From NCBI RefSeq assembly GCF_900186975.1, contig NZ_LT906441.1, positions 1,364,001-1,428,000 of the forward strand: a stretch of 64,000 nucleotides of DNA. The letters are read 5' to 3'. The notes under the pieces were generated by a model. It was given only the letters and a program-made list of their open reading frames with translations, did not search any database and had not been told where the DNA came from. Positions 31,136-40,017 of this stretch are shown here, in pieces. Both the position numbers and the translations under genes were made by a program. The DNA is from Cutibacterium granulosum (GTDB lineage: Bacteria; Actinomycetota; Actinomycetes; Propionibacteriales; Propionibacteriaceae). Position 1 is the stretch's first letter. Each line of letters begins with the position of its first letter.

Positions 31136-31852
31136 GTGAACGTCACGACCTTGCAAACTCAGGGCGAGCAAGCGGTGGCCACCAGAACCAACATCATCGA
31201 ACCGTCAGCCCGCGACGGGGCGGCACGCTGGCCACTGAGCATCATCCTGCTGCCCCCACCGCCAGCAGAGAACGTGCTGGCCGCCCTGACACAGGAAGCC
31301 GTCGGCCTCGCCGGGACAGACCACCTGCACAGCGGGGCTACGGACTGTGCACACGTCACCGTCCGAGCGCTGGAAAACCGGCGGCCGGTACCGCAGCAAG
31401 ATCCGTTCGCGACCAGATGCGCGAGCGCGCTCGACCGAGCCTGTGCCCGTCACGCACCCTTGTCCATGAAACTCGAGCGCCTTCTCGTAGCCCCCGGGGG
31501 TGTTCTTGCGCTCCTGCACCCCACCAGCCCAGACGCCGACGAATTCCGCACCCACACGCTCGGCCAGGAACTCGGGCCGGACGCCTACCGGGAAGGTATC
31601 CTCAGTCCCCGGGATCTCTGGTACGTGTCCCTGCTCCACTTCCGCGGCCCCGTCGAACACCCCGAAAACCTCGTCACCTGGAGCCACCAACAACTCGCTC
31701 CGACCGTATGGACTTTCCCTGTCGCAACGCTGTGTACCTACGAAACCACCACCACGGCGATGCGTCCCCACATCCACCACACGGCCACGTTCGGGCGGAC
31801 GATCCGACCGCACTACTTTGATGCGACCAGTGGTGTGGGCGACAGGCAGTAG
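31136..31852 (+). CDS. Uncharacterised protein, possibly 2H phosphoesterase-like
   Basis: 238 residues from the GTG at 31136. I do not firmly recognise it. CAHVTVRAL resembles the first HxT/S motif of the 2H phosphodiesterase superfamily (2'-5' RNA ligase/cyclic phosphodiesterase fold). The place of the second motif holds WYVSLLHF, with Tyr where His is expected, so activity is doubtful. The C-terminal third (AMRPHIHHTATFG) is His-rich. No signal peptide or membrane helix. It follows the HAD phosphatase gene in what is probably a DeoR-controlled operon, which suggests a phosphate-ester substrate. Family assignment is tentative. Confidence 0.55.
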   Translation: MNVTTLQTQGEQAVATRTNIIEPSARDGAARWPLSIILLPPPPAENVLAALTQEAVGLAGTDHLHSGATDCAHVTVRALENRRPVPQQDPFATRCASALDRACARHAPLSMKLERLLVAPGGVLALLHPTSPDADEFRTHTLGQELGPDAYREGILSPRDLWYVSLLHFRGPVEHPENLVTWSHQQLAPTVWTFPVATLCTYETTTTAMRPHIHHTATFGRTIRPHYFDATSGVGDRQ

Positions 31853-31878
31853 TCAGTGGTCCTGCAGCGCGAGGTCAC

Positions 31879-32110
31879 CGATCATCCCAATGCCGCAAGG
31901 CAGACATCCTCGCGTTCATCCAGTTTTCGCCTGAGATCTGGTCGAACAATCCCATCAGATGGCTGAACCGGGACGTGGTCGTTCGTCTTACCGGTGCCGT
32001 CCTGGCCGAGCAGAACGACGAATAGGTCGAAGAAAGCCACTACCTTGGTCTCGAAACTCATCACCACGAACCGCCCAACTCCACCACCAACCACTCCGAG
32101 CACCAAGCAA
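31879..32110 (+). pseudogene. IS256-family transposase remnant (C-terminal end)
   Basis: Translation of the spacer gives KADILAF, then EIWSNNP, WLNRDVVVRL and GAVLAEQNDE, the recognisable C-terminal blocks of IS256/mutator transposases. About 16 residues expected between the IWSNNP and GAVLAEQ blocks are missing. A TAG stands at 32023 where Trp is usual, after which EESHYLGLE continues the family pattern. The N-terminal two thirds and the catalytic DDE residues are absent. It marks an old insertion next to the DeoR/HAD module. Confidence 0.72.
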
Positions 32111-32162
32111 TTCAGGGCCAGTCCTTTCGCCAGCTGACCTCACCCCACAGGATCACCAACGA

Positions 32163-33509
32163 CTACACCACATCGCGGGATTTGACCACGTGCCTCGGCA
32201 CACTGGCCACCGCCACCGCCGTCGTCAACGGAACGGCCAGCACCAGACCGATCGACCCGACGAGTGTTCGGATGATCTCCGCGGCGAACTGCTCGCTGGT
32301 GAGCACCTGCTGCAACGGTTGGTTGTCCAGGTGCATGAGAACGAGCACCGGCAGTGCGGCACCCGTGGCGGCGAAGGCGGTCGTGTAGATCGTCGAGGCG
32401 ATGTGATCGCGTCCAATACGCATGGCACTGGTGAACAACCGTCGCCGGTCCAGTCCTCCCTCCCAGATGTCGGCAAGTTCCCACACCGCCGAGGCCTGGG
32501 TGATGGTGACGTCGTTGAGCACACCCAGTCCGGCGACGACGATGGCGCAGGTGACGAGGACCGACATGTGCATTTGCGGCGCGATGGCTCCCAGCAGAAG
32601 GTCGTCCTCACCGCTCACACCGGTGAAATGTGACCAGGTCGCTGCCCACATCCCCAGTCCGGCGCACACCAGGATGCCGAAAATCGTGCCGACCAGAGCA
32701 GTTGTGGTGCGCATGTTGACGCCGTGGGTGAGATACAGCACGAGGAACATGATCGCCAGGCTGGTCACCACACCGATGAGCAGCGGGTCACGGCCCATGA
32801 CGAGGGCGGGGATCATGAACGTCCAGATGAGCCACAATGCGAACCCCAGGGCGACGACGGCACGTACCCCTCGCCACCTGGCCACGGCGATGACGACGAC
32901 GAGAAAGATGAGGGCAAAGGCAATCATCGAGTGGTTCCGGTCGAAGTCACGGAACTGGTAGGTGCCGTCCCCACCGGATGGATCTGGCACGTGATAGACG
33001 ACGACGTTTTGCCCGGGGCTGATTCCCGAGTCCCACACGGCGTGGTTGACGGTGAGATCGACGACCTTGCCTGCGCCGGCATCTGTGTCGATACGCACAC
33101 TGAGGGAGCCACACTTGTTGGACGGATCCTGTGCGGGAGTCTCCAGGCCAGCATCCTGACACGAGATCGCCGTGGCCTTTTGCACCGTGGCCTCGTGCAC
33201 GGTGACACCGTCGGCATAGGTGGCTCCCTGGCCAGCAGCCACGTGGTCGTGGATGTTGCCGTGTGGCCACAGTCGTACCAGGCCCAGGGCGGTGAGGGCA
33301 CCGACGATGACGAGGACGACGATCAGCGCGATCTGTCCTGGCCCAAGTGGTCGGGAGCCAGCCGGATCGGGATCGCTCGGATGTGGTACGGCATGGGACT
33401 GATGATGTGCCGAGGTGTGGCTGTGCAGATGACTGTGTGTCACGTTGGGCTCATTCCGTGTGGCAGGGGGCTCGTCGCGTGTGGCGGGGCCGGGACGCTC
33501 GTACCACAT
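32163..33509 (-). CDS. YibE/F family membrane protein
   Basis: A 448-residue integral membrane protein. A polar, His-rich N-terminus (HSHLHSHTSAHHQSH) precedes a first helix at about residues 60-80. An extracytoplasmic domain with two Cys (CQDAG, NKCGSL) follows, then about seven helices typical of YibE/F, with conserved SHFTGVSGEDDLLLGAI and GLGVLNDVTITQASAVWEL. Transport function is suspected for the family but the substrate is unknown. Divergent from rimO across a repeat-containing spacer. Confidence 0.88.
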   Translation of the reverse strand: MWYERPGPATRDEPPATRNEPNVTHSHLHSHTSAHHQSHAVPHPSDPDPAGSRPLGPGQIALIVVLVIVGALTALGLVRLWPHGNIHDHVAAGQGATYADGVTVHEATVQKATAISCQDAGLETPAQDPSNKCGSLSVRIDTDAGAGKVVDLTVNHAVWDSGISPGQNVVVYHVPDPSGGDGTYQFRDFDRNHSMIAFALIFLVVVIAVARWRGVRAVVALGFALWLIWTFMIPALVMGRDPLLIGVVTSLAIMFLVLYLTHGVNMRTTTALVGTIFGILVCAGLGMWAATWSHFTGVSGEDDLLLGAIAPQMHMSVLVTCAIVVAGLGVLNDVTITQASAVWELADIWEGGLDRRRLFTSAMRIGRDHIASTIYTTAFAATGAALPVLVLMHLDNQPLQQVLTSEQFAAEIIRTLVGSIGLVLAVPLTTAVAVASVPRHVVKSRDVV

Positions 33510-33520
33510 ACGTACCAGAG

Positions 33521-33576
33521 CTCGAGATGTGACAAAAATGGACGTGTGTCAAATTGCTCGACGTGTGACGAAAATG
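33521..33576. repeat. Three-copy degenerate repeat between yibE/F and rimO
   Basis: CTCGAGATGTGACAAAAATG (33521-33540) and CTCGACGTGTGACGAAAATG (33557-33576) are near-identical, and GGACGTGTGTCAAATTG (33540-33556) between them is a third, weaker copy. The core is GTGTGACnAAAATG at intervals of about 16-20 bases in a divergent promoter region, suggesting an operator array. Confidence 0.65.
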
Positions 33577-33684
33577 TGGGCGTCGTTCGTCACACCAGGT
33601 CGGCCTGCATGACTCGGCCGGGATGCTTCGCAGACCCGTGAGGACGTAACATCGGAGATCAGCATCGACCGTGAATGGAGTCTC

Positions 33685-35244
33685 GTGTCCGGCACCGACA
33701 AACTCATGACCGTCCACCTCGTCTCGATGGGGTGCGCGCGCAACGACGTCGATTCCGAGGAATTGGCGGCCCGACTGGAGACCGGGGGATTTCGTCTGGT
33801 GGACGATCCCGAGCAGGCTGAGACGGTCGTCGTCAACACCTGTGGGTTCATCGAACAGGCCAAGAAGGACTCGGTGGACACCCTGCTGGCTGCAGCTGAC
33901 CTCAAGGAGACTGGCTCGACCAAGGCCGTCGTCGCCGTGGGATGCATGGCTGAACGGTATGGACGAGAACTCGCCCAGGCCCTGCCCGAGGCGGACGCAG
34001 TGCTCGGCTTCGACGACTACGACGACATCGCTGGTCGACTCCAGACGATTCTGTCCGGCGGATCCATCGAGGCCCACGTCCCCCGGGATCGTCGTACCCT
34101 GCTGCCACTCTCGCCAGTGGCACGTCAGGCCGCTGCCGACGAGGTCGCAGCACCAGGCCACCACACTGCTCCTGCTGCGGATCAGCACACCGCCTCGAGT
34201 GACCGTGCAGCTGCCCCTGCTCGAACCGAGGAAGGTCAGGCATCTTCAGGTTCGCCCGCGGCGACTCTCAATCCCGCTGAGAACGCCCCCGATCTTCCCG
34301 CTGGACTGGCACCGGCCTCCGGACCACGAGCACGACGACGCCGCCTGGGTTCTGGCCCATACGCCCCACTCAAGATGGCCTCGGGCTGTGATCGCCGGTG
34401 TGCCTTCTGCGCGATCCCGCGGTTTCGCGGATCGTACCTCTCCCGGCCTCGGCAGGAAATCGTCGAGGAGGCCCGTTGGCTCGTCGACCACGGTGTGCGT
34501 GAGGTGTTCCTCGTCTCGGAGAACTCCAGCTCGTTCGGCAAGGACCTCGGGGATCTGCGCATGCTCGAAAAACTCCTGGTCGACCTGGACCGGGTAGCCG
34601 GATTGGACTGGGTGCGTGTGTCGTACCTGCAGCCGGCCGAGTTGCGCCCCAGCCTCGTCGACGTCATGCTCACCACACCAAAGGTCGTCCCGTACTTCGA
34701 CCTGTCCTTCCAGCACGCCTCCGGCCCCTTGCTGCGGCGGATGCGTCGGTTCGGTGACGCCGAGTCGTTCCTGGGGATCATCGACGACATTCGGCAACGC
34801 TGCCCCGAGGCGGGGTTCCGATCCAACTTCATCACCGGTTTCCCCGGTGAGACCGACGAGGACGTCGCCGTCCTGCACGACTTCCTCGCCCAGGCCCGAC
34901 TGGACGTCGCCGGAGTCTTCGCCTACTCCGATGAGGAGGACACCGAGGCTGCCACCCTCGACGGACATGTTCCCGACGAGGTCATCGAGGAACGTCGTTC
35001 CGCACTGGCCGATCTCGTCGACGAACTCATGGCCCAGCGTGCCGAGGAGCGGATCGGGGAGCGCACTCGGGTGCTCATCGAGGACGTCGACGCACAGACG
35101 GCGACGGGCCGAGCCCCGCACCAGGGCCCCGAGGTGGATGGAACGGTGTGCCTCCCCGATGCGATGGGGCTGCACGTCGGAGATCTGGTGGACGTCACGA
35201 TCACTGGTTGCGAGGGGATCGACCTCACCGGGGAGCTGGCCTGA
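33685..35244 (+). CDS. rimO: Ribosomal protein S12 methylthiotransferase
   Basis: A 519-residue radical-SAM methylthiotransferase acting on an Asp of ribosomal protein S12. The N-terminal UPF0004 domain supplies three Cys (SMGCARN, NTCGF, VGCMAE) for one iron-sulfur cluster. Cys235, 239 and 242 (CDRRCAFC) hold the SAM cluster, and a TRAM domain closes the protein. [10 protein letters not shown] and [10 protein letters not shown] distinguish it from MiaB. A low-complexity insert rich in Ala, Pro and Ser (about residues 130-225) separates the first two domains. The GTG start is near the promoter repeats. Confidence 0.94.
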   Translation: MSGTDKLMTVHLVSMGCARNDVDSEELAARLETGGFRLVDDPEQAETVVVNTCGFIEQAKKDSVDTLLAAADLKETGSTKAVVAVGCMAERYGRELAQALPEADAVLGFDDYDDIAGRLQTILSGGSIEAHVPRDRRTLLPLSPVARQAAADEVAAPGHHTAPAADQHTASSDRAAAPARTEEGQASSGSPAATLNPAENAPDLPAGLAPASGPRARRRRLGSGPYAPLKMASGCDRRCAFCAIPRFRGSYLSRPRQEIVEEARWLVDHGVREVFLVSENSSSFGKDLGDLRMLEKLLVDLDRVAGLDWVRVSYLQPAELRPSLVDVMLTTPKVVPYFDLSFQHASGPLLRRMRRFGDAESFLGIIDDIRQRCPEAGFRSNFITGFPGETDEDVAVLHDFLAQARLDVAGVFAYSDEEDTEAATLDGHVPDEVIEERRSALADLVDELMAQRAEERIGERTRVLIEDVDAQTATGRAPHQGPEVDGTVCLPDAMGLHVGDLVDVTITGCEGIDLTGELA

Positions 35245-35332
35245 TTCGCACGTCATTTCCGGTGGTCGTCCGTGCCGTCCGTGGCCCGAGGTACTGCCAG
35301 AAACGACATACTGTAACCATGCGAGGATGCCG

Positions 35333-35920
35333 ATGAGTGACGACGAGACCAGACCCAGCAACATCAACGTCCCGAACGCGTTGACGGTCCTCAGGATCGT
35401 CCTGGTGCCGGTTTTCGGATGGATGTTGCTTGCCCATGCCCACGAGGGCGGTTGGCGCAGCGCATCGACGATCGTCTTCATCGTCGCCATCCTCACCGAT
35501 TTCGTTGATGGGAAGGTCGCGCGCAAGTACGGCCTCGTCACCAATTTCGGCAAGATCTGGGACTCGGTGGCCGACAAGGCCCTCACCGGTATGGCGTTCA
35601 TTGGGCTGTCGATCCTCGGTGAACTGCCGTGGTGGATGACGATTCTCATCCTGTTGCGGGAGTGGGGGATCACCCTCATGCGGGTGTTCATGCTCAAGTA
35701 CCAGGTGATGGCTGCCAACCGGGGCGGCAAACTCAAGACGGCCACCCAGGCCCTCGCCATCATCATGTTCTGTCTTGGTCTGTGGCGCGTGCCCACTTGG
35801 GTTGTCGTCATCGCCTGGAGCGTCATGATCGTGGCCTTCGTCCTGACGATTCTCACCGGTCTGTTCTATCTGTGTGATGCCTGGCGAATCCGACGTGATG
35901 CCGTGGATCACCGGCAATGA
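35333..35920 (+). CDS. pgsA: CDP-diacylglycerol-glycerol-3-phosphate phosphatidyltransferase
   Basis: A 195-residue membrane enzyme making phosphatidylglycerol phosphate, the precursor of phosphatidylglycerol and cardiolipin. The CDP-alcohol motif is complete: DFVDGKVARKYG, then FGKIWDSVADK (pattern D-x2-DG-x2-AR-x8-G-x3-D-x3-D). Five to six hydrophobic helices are present. ATG 35333 is preferred to 35327 because GAGG lies six bases ahead. PgsA paralogues differ only slightly, so PgsA1/2 cannot be separated here. Confidence 0.92.
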   Translation: MSDDETRPSNINVPNALTVLRIVLVPVFGWMLLAHAHEGGWRSASTIVFIVAILTDFVDGKVARKYGLVTNFGKIWDSVADKALTGMAFIGLSILGELPWWMTILILLREWGITLMRVFMLKYQVMAANRGGKLKTATQALAIIMFCLGLWRVPTWVVVIAWSVMIVAFVLTILTGLFYLCDAWRIRRDAVDHRQ

Positions 35921-35984
35921 TTCCTCCGGGACGTATTCGTGCAATGGCCGGGTTTGGAATCAATCGGATTGAGGGGAATGAATC

Positions 35985-36500
35985 ATGAGGAGCAACACCA
36001 TGCTCGAGCAGTCCCATGCATCGGCTCACCGTCTCGTGCACCTGCTCGCCGATGCCGAGCTCACCGCGGCCACCTGTGAATCCCTTACCGGTGGACTGGT
36101 CGGGGCGACGATCACCTCGGTACCCGGTTCCTCAGCCATTTTCCGTGGTGGACTCATCACCTATGCGAGCGATCTCAAGACCGTTCTGGCAGGGGTGGAC
36201 GCCGACTGGATCGACGAGCACGGCGTCATCAACGCCATGACTGCCCGTCAGATGGCCACGGGGTGCGCACATGCCTGTCAGGCCGACCTCGGGCTGGCAT
36301 GTACCGGTGTTGCCGGGCCCGACCGTCAGGACGGGCAGCGACCCGGAACGGTGCACATTGCCGTGGCGCACGATGCCCAGGTGTTCACCCGTCAGCTCAG
36401 TCTTTCCGGGGAGCGTGAGGCAGTTCGTCTTGGCACTGTTTCCGCTCTCCTCGAATTCACATGTCACGTAATACGAGAAAAGATCAAAGGCATTCCTTGA
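35985..36500 (+). CDS. pncC: CinA C-terminal domain / nicotinamide-nucleotide amidohydrolase
   Basis: A 171-residue stand-alone CinA_C domain. Signature motifs [38 protein letters not shown], and [24 protein letters not shown] are all present. The reaction deamidates NMN to NaMN in the pyridine nucleotide salvage cycle. It follows pgsA and precedes clgR, the usual actinobacterial order, in which it is often called cinA. Confidence 0.92.
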   Translation: MRSNTMLEQSHASAHRLVHLLADAELTAATCESLTGGLVGATITSVPGSSAIFRGGLITYASDLKTVLAGVDADWIDEHGVINAMTARQMATGCAHACQADLGLACTGVAGPDRQDGQRPGTVHIAVAHDAQVFTRQLSLSGEREAVRLGTVSALLEFTCHVIREKIKGIP

Positions 36501-36562
36501 TTTTCGGGAATGAACTGATCCTGCTGCGTGTTGTACCTCGTGAACGAACAAGGAGGATCAGC

Positions 36563-36838
36563 ATGAAACCAGGTCTGTTACGTGAACTTCTGGGCGAGGC
36601 ACTCCGGGAACAGCGTTTCGCGCAGTGTCGTACCCTGCGCGAAGTCTCTTCTGATGCCCGCGTGTCCCTGGGATATCTCTCCGAGGTCGAGCGGGGGCAG
36701 AAGGAGGCGTCCAGCGAACTCATCTCCTCGATCTGCCACGCCTTGGACCTCGACCAGTCCGATCTCATGCTGCTGGTCTCTGCCAAGTTCCGTGAGCTCG
36801 AGGACGGTAGCTCCCGCAAGGCTGCCCTGGCAGCCTGA
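36563..36838 (+). CDS. clgR: ClgR-like Cro/CI-family regulator
   Basis: A 91-residue protein with an XRE-type helix-turn-helix: [41 protein letters not shown]. ClgR activates clp protease and other stress genes in actinobacteria. The last residues, KAALAA, resemble an ssrA-like Clp degron; ClgR/PopR proteins of Streptomyces are degraded by Clp through terminal alanines. AAGGAGGATCAGC precedes the ATG. It is convergent with the DeoR gene, with a single base between the stop codons. Confidence 0.9.
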   Translation: MKPGLLRELLGEALREQRFAQCRTLREVSSDARVSLGYLSEVERGQKEASSELISSICHALDLDQSDLMLLVSAKFRELEDGSSRKAALAA

Positions 36839-36839
36839 T

Positions 36840-37673
36840 TCACGATGTCTTGGCCTTGGGGTCCGGTGGGCAGTCGGGATCGGTGACGATGCGCACGGTG
36901 ACTCCGAGACTGCGTATGCGCGAGATCTCGCGAGCGTCTGCCGTGTCGTCCGTGATGAGGACGTCAATGTCCTTGGTCTCGGCCATTTTGGCGAGTGTCA
37001 CCTGGCCGATCTTTGAGCCGTCGACGACGGCAATCACGCGGGGCGCCTGCCGGATCATGGTGTGGTTCGTGGCCGCCTCGATGGGGTCATGGGTCGTCAA
37101 CCCGCCCGCAACGCTCAGGCCATCGCACCCGACGATGGCCGTACCGATGTTGGCGAGCTTGAACGTGTTCTCCGCCAGGAGGCCGACCAGTTCCAACGAG
37201 GAGCTGCGCAGGACACCGCCGGTGATGAGCACCCGCTGTTGACCGTGACGAGCAGCCTCCAGGGCGATGCTCACCGAGTTCGTGACGATGGTGAGATCGT
37301 GACGGTGGTGCAGGGCCCGCACCACTTCGGCGGTGGTCGTACCTCCGGTGAGCGCGATGGCGTGACGTCCGCGCGGCAACTCGGCCACGGCGGTTCTGGC
37401 GATGGCCTGCTTGGCCTGGTGGTGACGGCCATCGCGAAGGTTGACGGGCAGCTCCCCATCTGGTCCAGTGCTGCGAGCCCCACCGTGGGTGCGTATCAGG
37501 AGGCCCTGTTCCGCCAGGACTGCGACATCACGCCGGATGGTCGCAACGCTGGTCCCCAATGTTGTCGCAATGTCTCGAAGTTGAACCTCACCATGCTCCC
37601 TGAGAATTGCCAGGAGAGTGACCATGCGTTCGCTGCGTCTGCTGGACGTGGCGGGTTCGCTCGTCCTGACCAT
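36840..37673 (-). CDS. DeoR-family transcriptional regulator
   Basis: A 277-residue DeoR/GlpR-type repressor from the ATG at 37673, which follows GGAGG; longer open frames upstream have no homology. The N-terminal winged helix is VQLRDIATTLGTSVATIRRDVAVL, followed by RTHGGARS. The sensor domain carries ALTGGTTTAEVVRAL and VGCDGLSVAGGLTTHDPIEA. The regulated operon is not visible: it is convergent with clgR and divergent from the DUF3046 gene. Confidence 0.9.
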   Translation of the reverse strand: MVRTSEPATSSRRSERMVTLLAILREHGEVQLRDIATTLGTSVATIRRDVAVLAEQGLLIRTHGGARSTGPDGELPVNLRDGRHHQAKQAIARTAVAELPRGRHAIALTGGTTTAEVVRALHHRHDLTIVTNSVSIALEAARHGQQRVLITGGVLRSSSLELVGLLAENTFKLANIGTAIVGCDGLSVAGGLTTHDPIEAATNHTMIRQAPRVIAVVDGSKIGQVTLAKMAETKDIDVLITDDTADAREISRIRSLGVTVRIVTDPDCPPDPKAKTS

Positions 37674-37845
37674 GGTGCCTCCTTGCAGTGGAGCGATGCC
37701 TGGCGTCAACCATCGTGCTTCGGGGGCGACGCGTGCTCGACGATGTGGTGGGTTCCCGATTGGATGCTCCACGGTCCTCGCGGCTGTGAGCGAACCACCA
37801 CGGGTATCCATTCTACGTGCTCCCCAGGTGCCATACTCTGGCCTC

Positions 37846-38040
37846 GTGCGTGAATCTGAGCTGTGGCGACGCTTGACCGAGGTGCTTGGTGATGGATATG
37901 TGCGCAGTTGGGCTGGCTCCCAGGCCATTCCCGAACTGGGTTCGCGCACCGTCCTCGAGGCCCTGGAACAGGGCGAGTCACCGAAGACGATCTGGCGTGC
38001 GTGTTGGACCTTGCTGGAACTGCCCGACTCGCTGCGTTGA
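37846..38040 (+). CDS. DUF3046 family protein
   Basis: A 64-residue protein with the full DUF3046 pattern: ESELWRRLTEVLGDGYVRSWA, then LGSRTVLEALEQGESPKTIWRACW. The function is unknown. The family typically lies directly upstream of recA in actinobacteria, exactly as here. GTG start. Confidence 0.88.
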   Translation: MRESELWRRLTEVLGDGYVRSWAGSQAIPELGSRTVLEALEQGESPKTIWRACWTLLELPDSLR

Positions 38041-38063
38041 CCGGGGACTCCCTTGGTTGAAAA

Positions 38064-38079
38064 TCGAACACATGTTCGT
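38064..38079. promoter_or_regulatory. LexA (SOS) box upstream of recA
   Basis: TCGAACACATGTTCGT matches the Gram-positive/actinobacterial Cheo-type LexA site (CGAACnnnnGTTCG). It lies about 160 bases before recA. Confidence 0.9.
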
Positions 38080-38239
38080 TACTGTGTTGTCCACAGGGCC
38101 ACGCTGCGCGGCGTCGATGATCCACAGATGTCTTTCGCCTCTGCCGGATTGTCACTGCCAGCGCCTACGGTTTGAGTGACTGCCGGATGATCCGGTTGAC
38201 GATGGCAGGTCCGACCTGCCCTGATGAAAGGTGTCAAGG

Positions 38240-39301
38240 ATGGTAGCTGCGGCGGATCGGGAAAAGGCGCTCAAGGCTGCTCTCAGTCAGATTGAGAAGC
38301 AGCATGGCAAGGGTTCGGTCATGCGACTGGGGGAACGCGAAGCAGTCAAGATTGCGGCGATCCCCACTGGATCGGTCGCTCTCGACATCGCTCTGGGCGT
38401 TGGTGGACTCCCACGTGGCCGGATCGTCGAGATCTACGGACCGGAGTCCAGCGGTAAGACCACGGTTGCCCTGCACGCAATCGCCAATGCCCAGGCCGAG
38501 GGGGGCATCTGCGCTTTCATCGACGCCGAGCATGCACTGGATCCCGAGTACGCGGAGAAGTTGGGTGTTGACACCGATGCGCTGCTGGTCAGTCAGCCCG
38601 ACAACGGTGAGCAGGCCCTGGAAATTGCCGACACCCTGGTGCGGTCGGGGGCCTTGGAACTGATCGTCGTCGACTCGGTGGCTGCTCTCACTCCCAAGGC
38701 GGAGATCGAGGGTGAGATGGGCGACTCCCACGTGGGTCTGCAGGCCAGGTTGATGAGTCAGGCGCTGCGCAAGATGGCCGGAGCTCTCAATGCCGCTGGT
38801 ACCACGGCAATCTTCATCAACCAGTTGCGCGAGAAGATCGGCGTCATGTTCGGCTCCCCGGAAACCACCACTGGTGGTCGGGCCCTGAAGTTCTACTCCT
38901 CGGTTCGTCTTGACGTGCGACGCATCGAGACGCTCAAGGACGGTGGGGACATGGTGGGCAACCGTACCCGGGTCAAGGTCGTCAAGAACAAGGTGGCTCC
39001 GCCGTTCAAGCAGGCCGAGTTCGACATCCTCTACGGCAGGGGAATCTCCCGGGAGGGCAGCATCATTGATCTCGGTGTGGACACCGGCATCATCACCAAG
39101 TCCGGGTCGTGGTTCAGCTGTGACGGGGAGCAGCTGGGGCAGGGCAAGGAGAACGTGCGAACCTTCCTGCGGGCCAACCCTGACGTCACTGATTCCCTGG
39201 AGGCACGGATCAGGACGAAGCTTGGACTCGACGAGGAGGAGGTGCCCGAGGGAGTCGATCCCCACACTGGCGAGGTGAAGTCTGACGAGGCGGAATCCTG
39301 A
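38240..39301 (+). CDS. recA: Recombinase RecA
   Basis: A 353-residue recombinase that coats single-stranded DNA, drives strand exchange and triggers LexA self-cleavage. Walker A GPESSGKT is at residues 67-74, Walker [11 protein letters not shown] follows, loop 1 contains [19 protein letters not shown], and MAW-like [22 protein letters not shown] is intact. No intein. The ATG at 38240 has AAAGGTG six bases upstream. Followed after two bases by recX, and preceded by a LexA box. Confidence 0.98.
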   Translation: MVAAADREKALKAALSQIEKQHGKGSVMRLGEREAVKIAAIPTGSVALDIALGVGGLPRGRIVEIYGPESSGKTTVALHAIANAQAEGGICAFIDAEHALDPEYAEKLGVDTDALLVSQPDNGEQALEIADTLVRSGALELIVVDSVAALTPKAEIEGEMGDSHVGLQARLMSQALRKMAGALNAAGTTAIFINQLREKIGVMFGSPETTTGGRALKFYSSVRLDVRRIETLKDGGDMVGNRTRVKVVKNKVAPPFKQAEFDILYGRGISREGSIIDLGVDTGIITKSGSWFSCDGEQLGQGKENVRTFLRANPDVTDSLEARIRTKLGLDEEEVPEGVDPHTGEVKSDEAES

Positions 39302-39303
39302 CC

Positions 39304-39903
39304 GTGACCAGGGGTGAGCACACGCGCCCGGAAACAGGTGCCGCTACGGTCGGTTCCTCATCACGACGGGGGAGGGGGTCTCGGAGAAGAGCGAGGATCC
39401 CCGACCCTGACGAGCTCAGTGACGATGAATGGTATGAGCGAGGACGAGAGGTCGTGCTCACCAAACTTGACTCACGGGCGCACACACGCGGTGAACTTGG
39501 CATCGCCATGTCCCGCAACGGGGTGCCTGAGCAGGTCCAGCACCAGGTTCTGGATCGGTTCGAGGAACTCGGTCTGATCGACGATGGCAACTTCGCCATG
39601 CAATGGGTGGAGTCACGCCGTGGCGCGCGTGGACTGTCCCGGCGAGCTGTGGCCATGGAGCTGTCCCGCAAGGGCGTGGCCCCGGACGTCATCGATGAGG
39701 CCGTCAACCACATCTCCGATGATGACGAGGCCCGGGCAGCCGTGGAACTTGCCCGGAAGAAGTTTCGAACAAGCGCCTCGGTGCCCGAGCCCAGACTCAC
39801 TCGCAGGGTTGCCGCTGCACTGGCGCGCAAGGGTTACGGTCCAGACATCACCTGGCAGGCGGTACGCCAAGTCAAGGAGGAACTGGGCGACGATGAGTGG
39901 TGA
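39304..39903 (+). CDS. recX: RecA regulator RecX
   Basis: A 199-residue protein that modulates RecA filaments. After a basic, disordered N-terminus (about 35 residues) come three-helix RecX repeats: REVVLTKLDSRAHTRGELGIAM, FEELGLIDDGNFAMQWVESR, and ARKKFRTSASVPEPRLTRRVAAALARKGYG. The GTG start lies two bases after recA, so both are SOS-coexpressed. Confidence 0.93.
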   Translation: MTRGEHTRPETGAATVGSSSRRGRGSRRRARIPDPDELSDDEWYERGREVVLTKLDSRAHTRGELGIAMSRNGVPEQVQHQVLDRFEELGLIDDGNFAMQWVESRRGARGLSRRAVAMELSRKGVAPDVIDEAVNHISDDDEARAAVELARKKFRTSASVPEPRLTRRVAAALARKGYGPDITWQAVRQVKEELGDDEW

Positions 39904-40017
39904 GGTGCTCATACCCCAGTGAGCCGCTGTGCGATCGATTGTGGCAAGGTTGAACCCTACAATTATCAAAGAACGCATGGTGCGTTGCGTGCACCATCTG
40001 CTGACGAAGGGGACGAA

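Noticed and set aside
30895-31821. A 308-codon frame overlapping the HAD and 2H-like genes
   Set aside because: Its translation is Arg/Pro/His-rich with no motif, and the two smaller frames carry recognisable features and starts.
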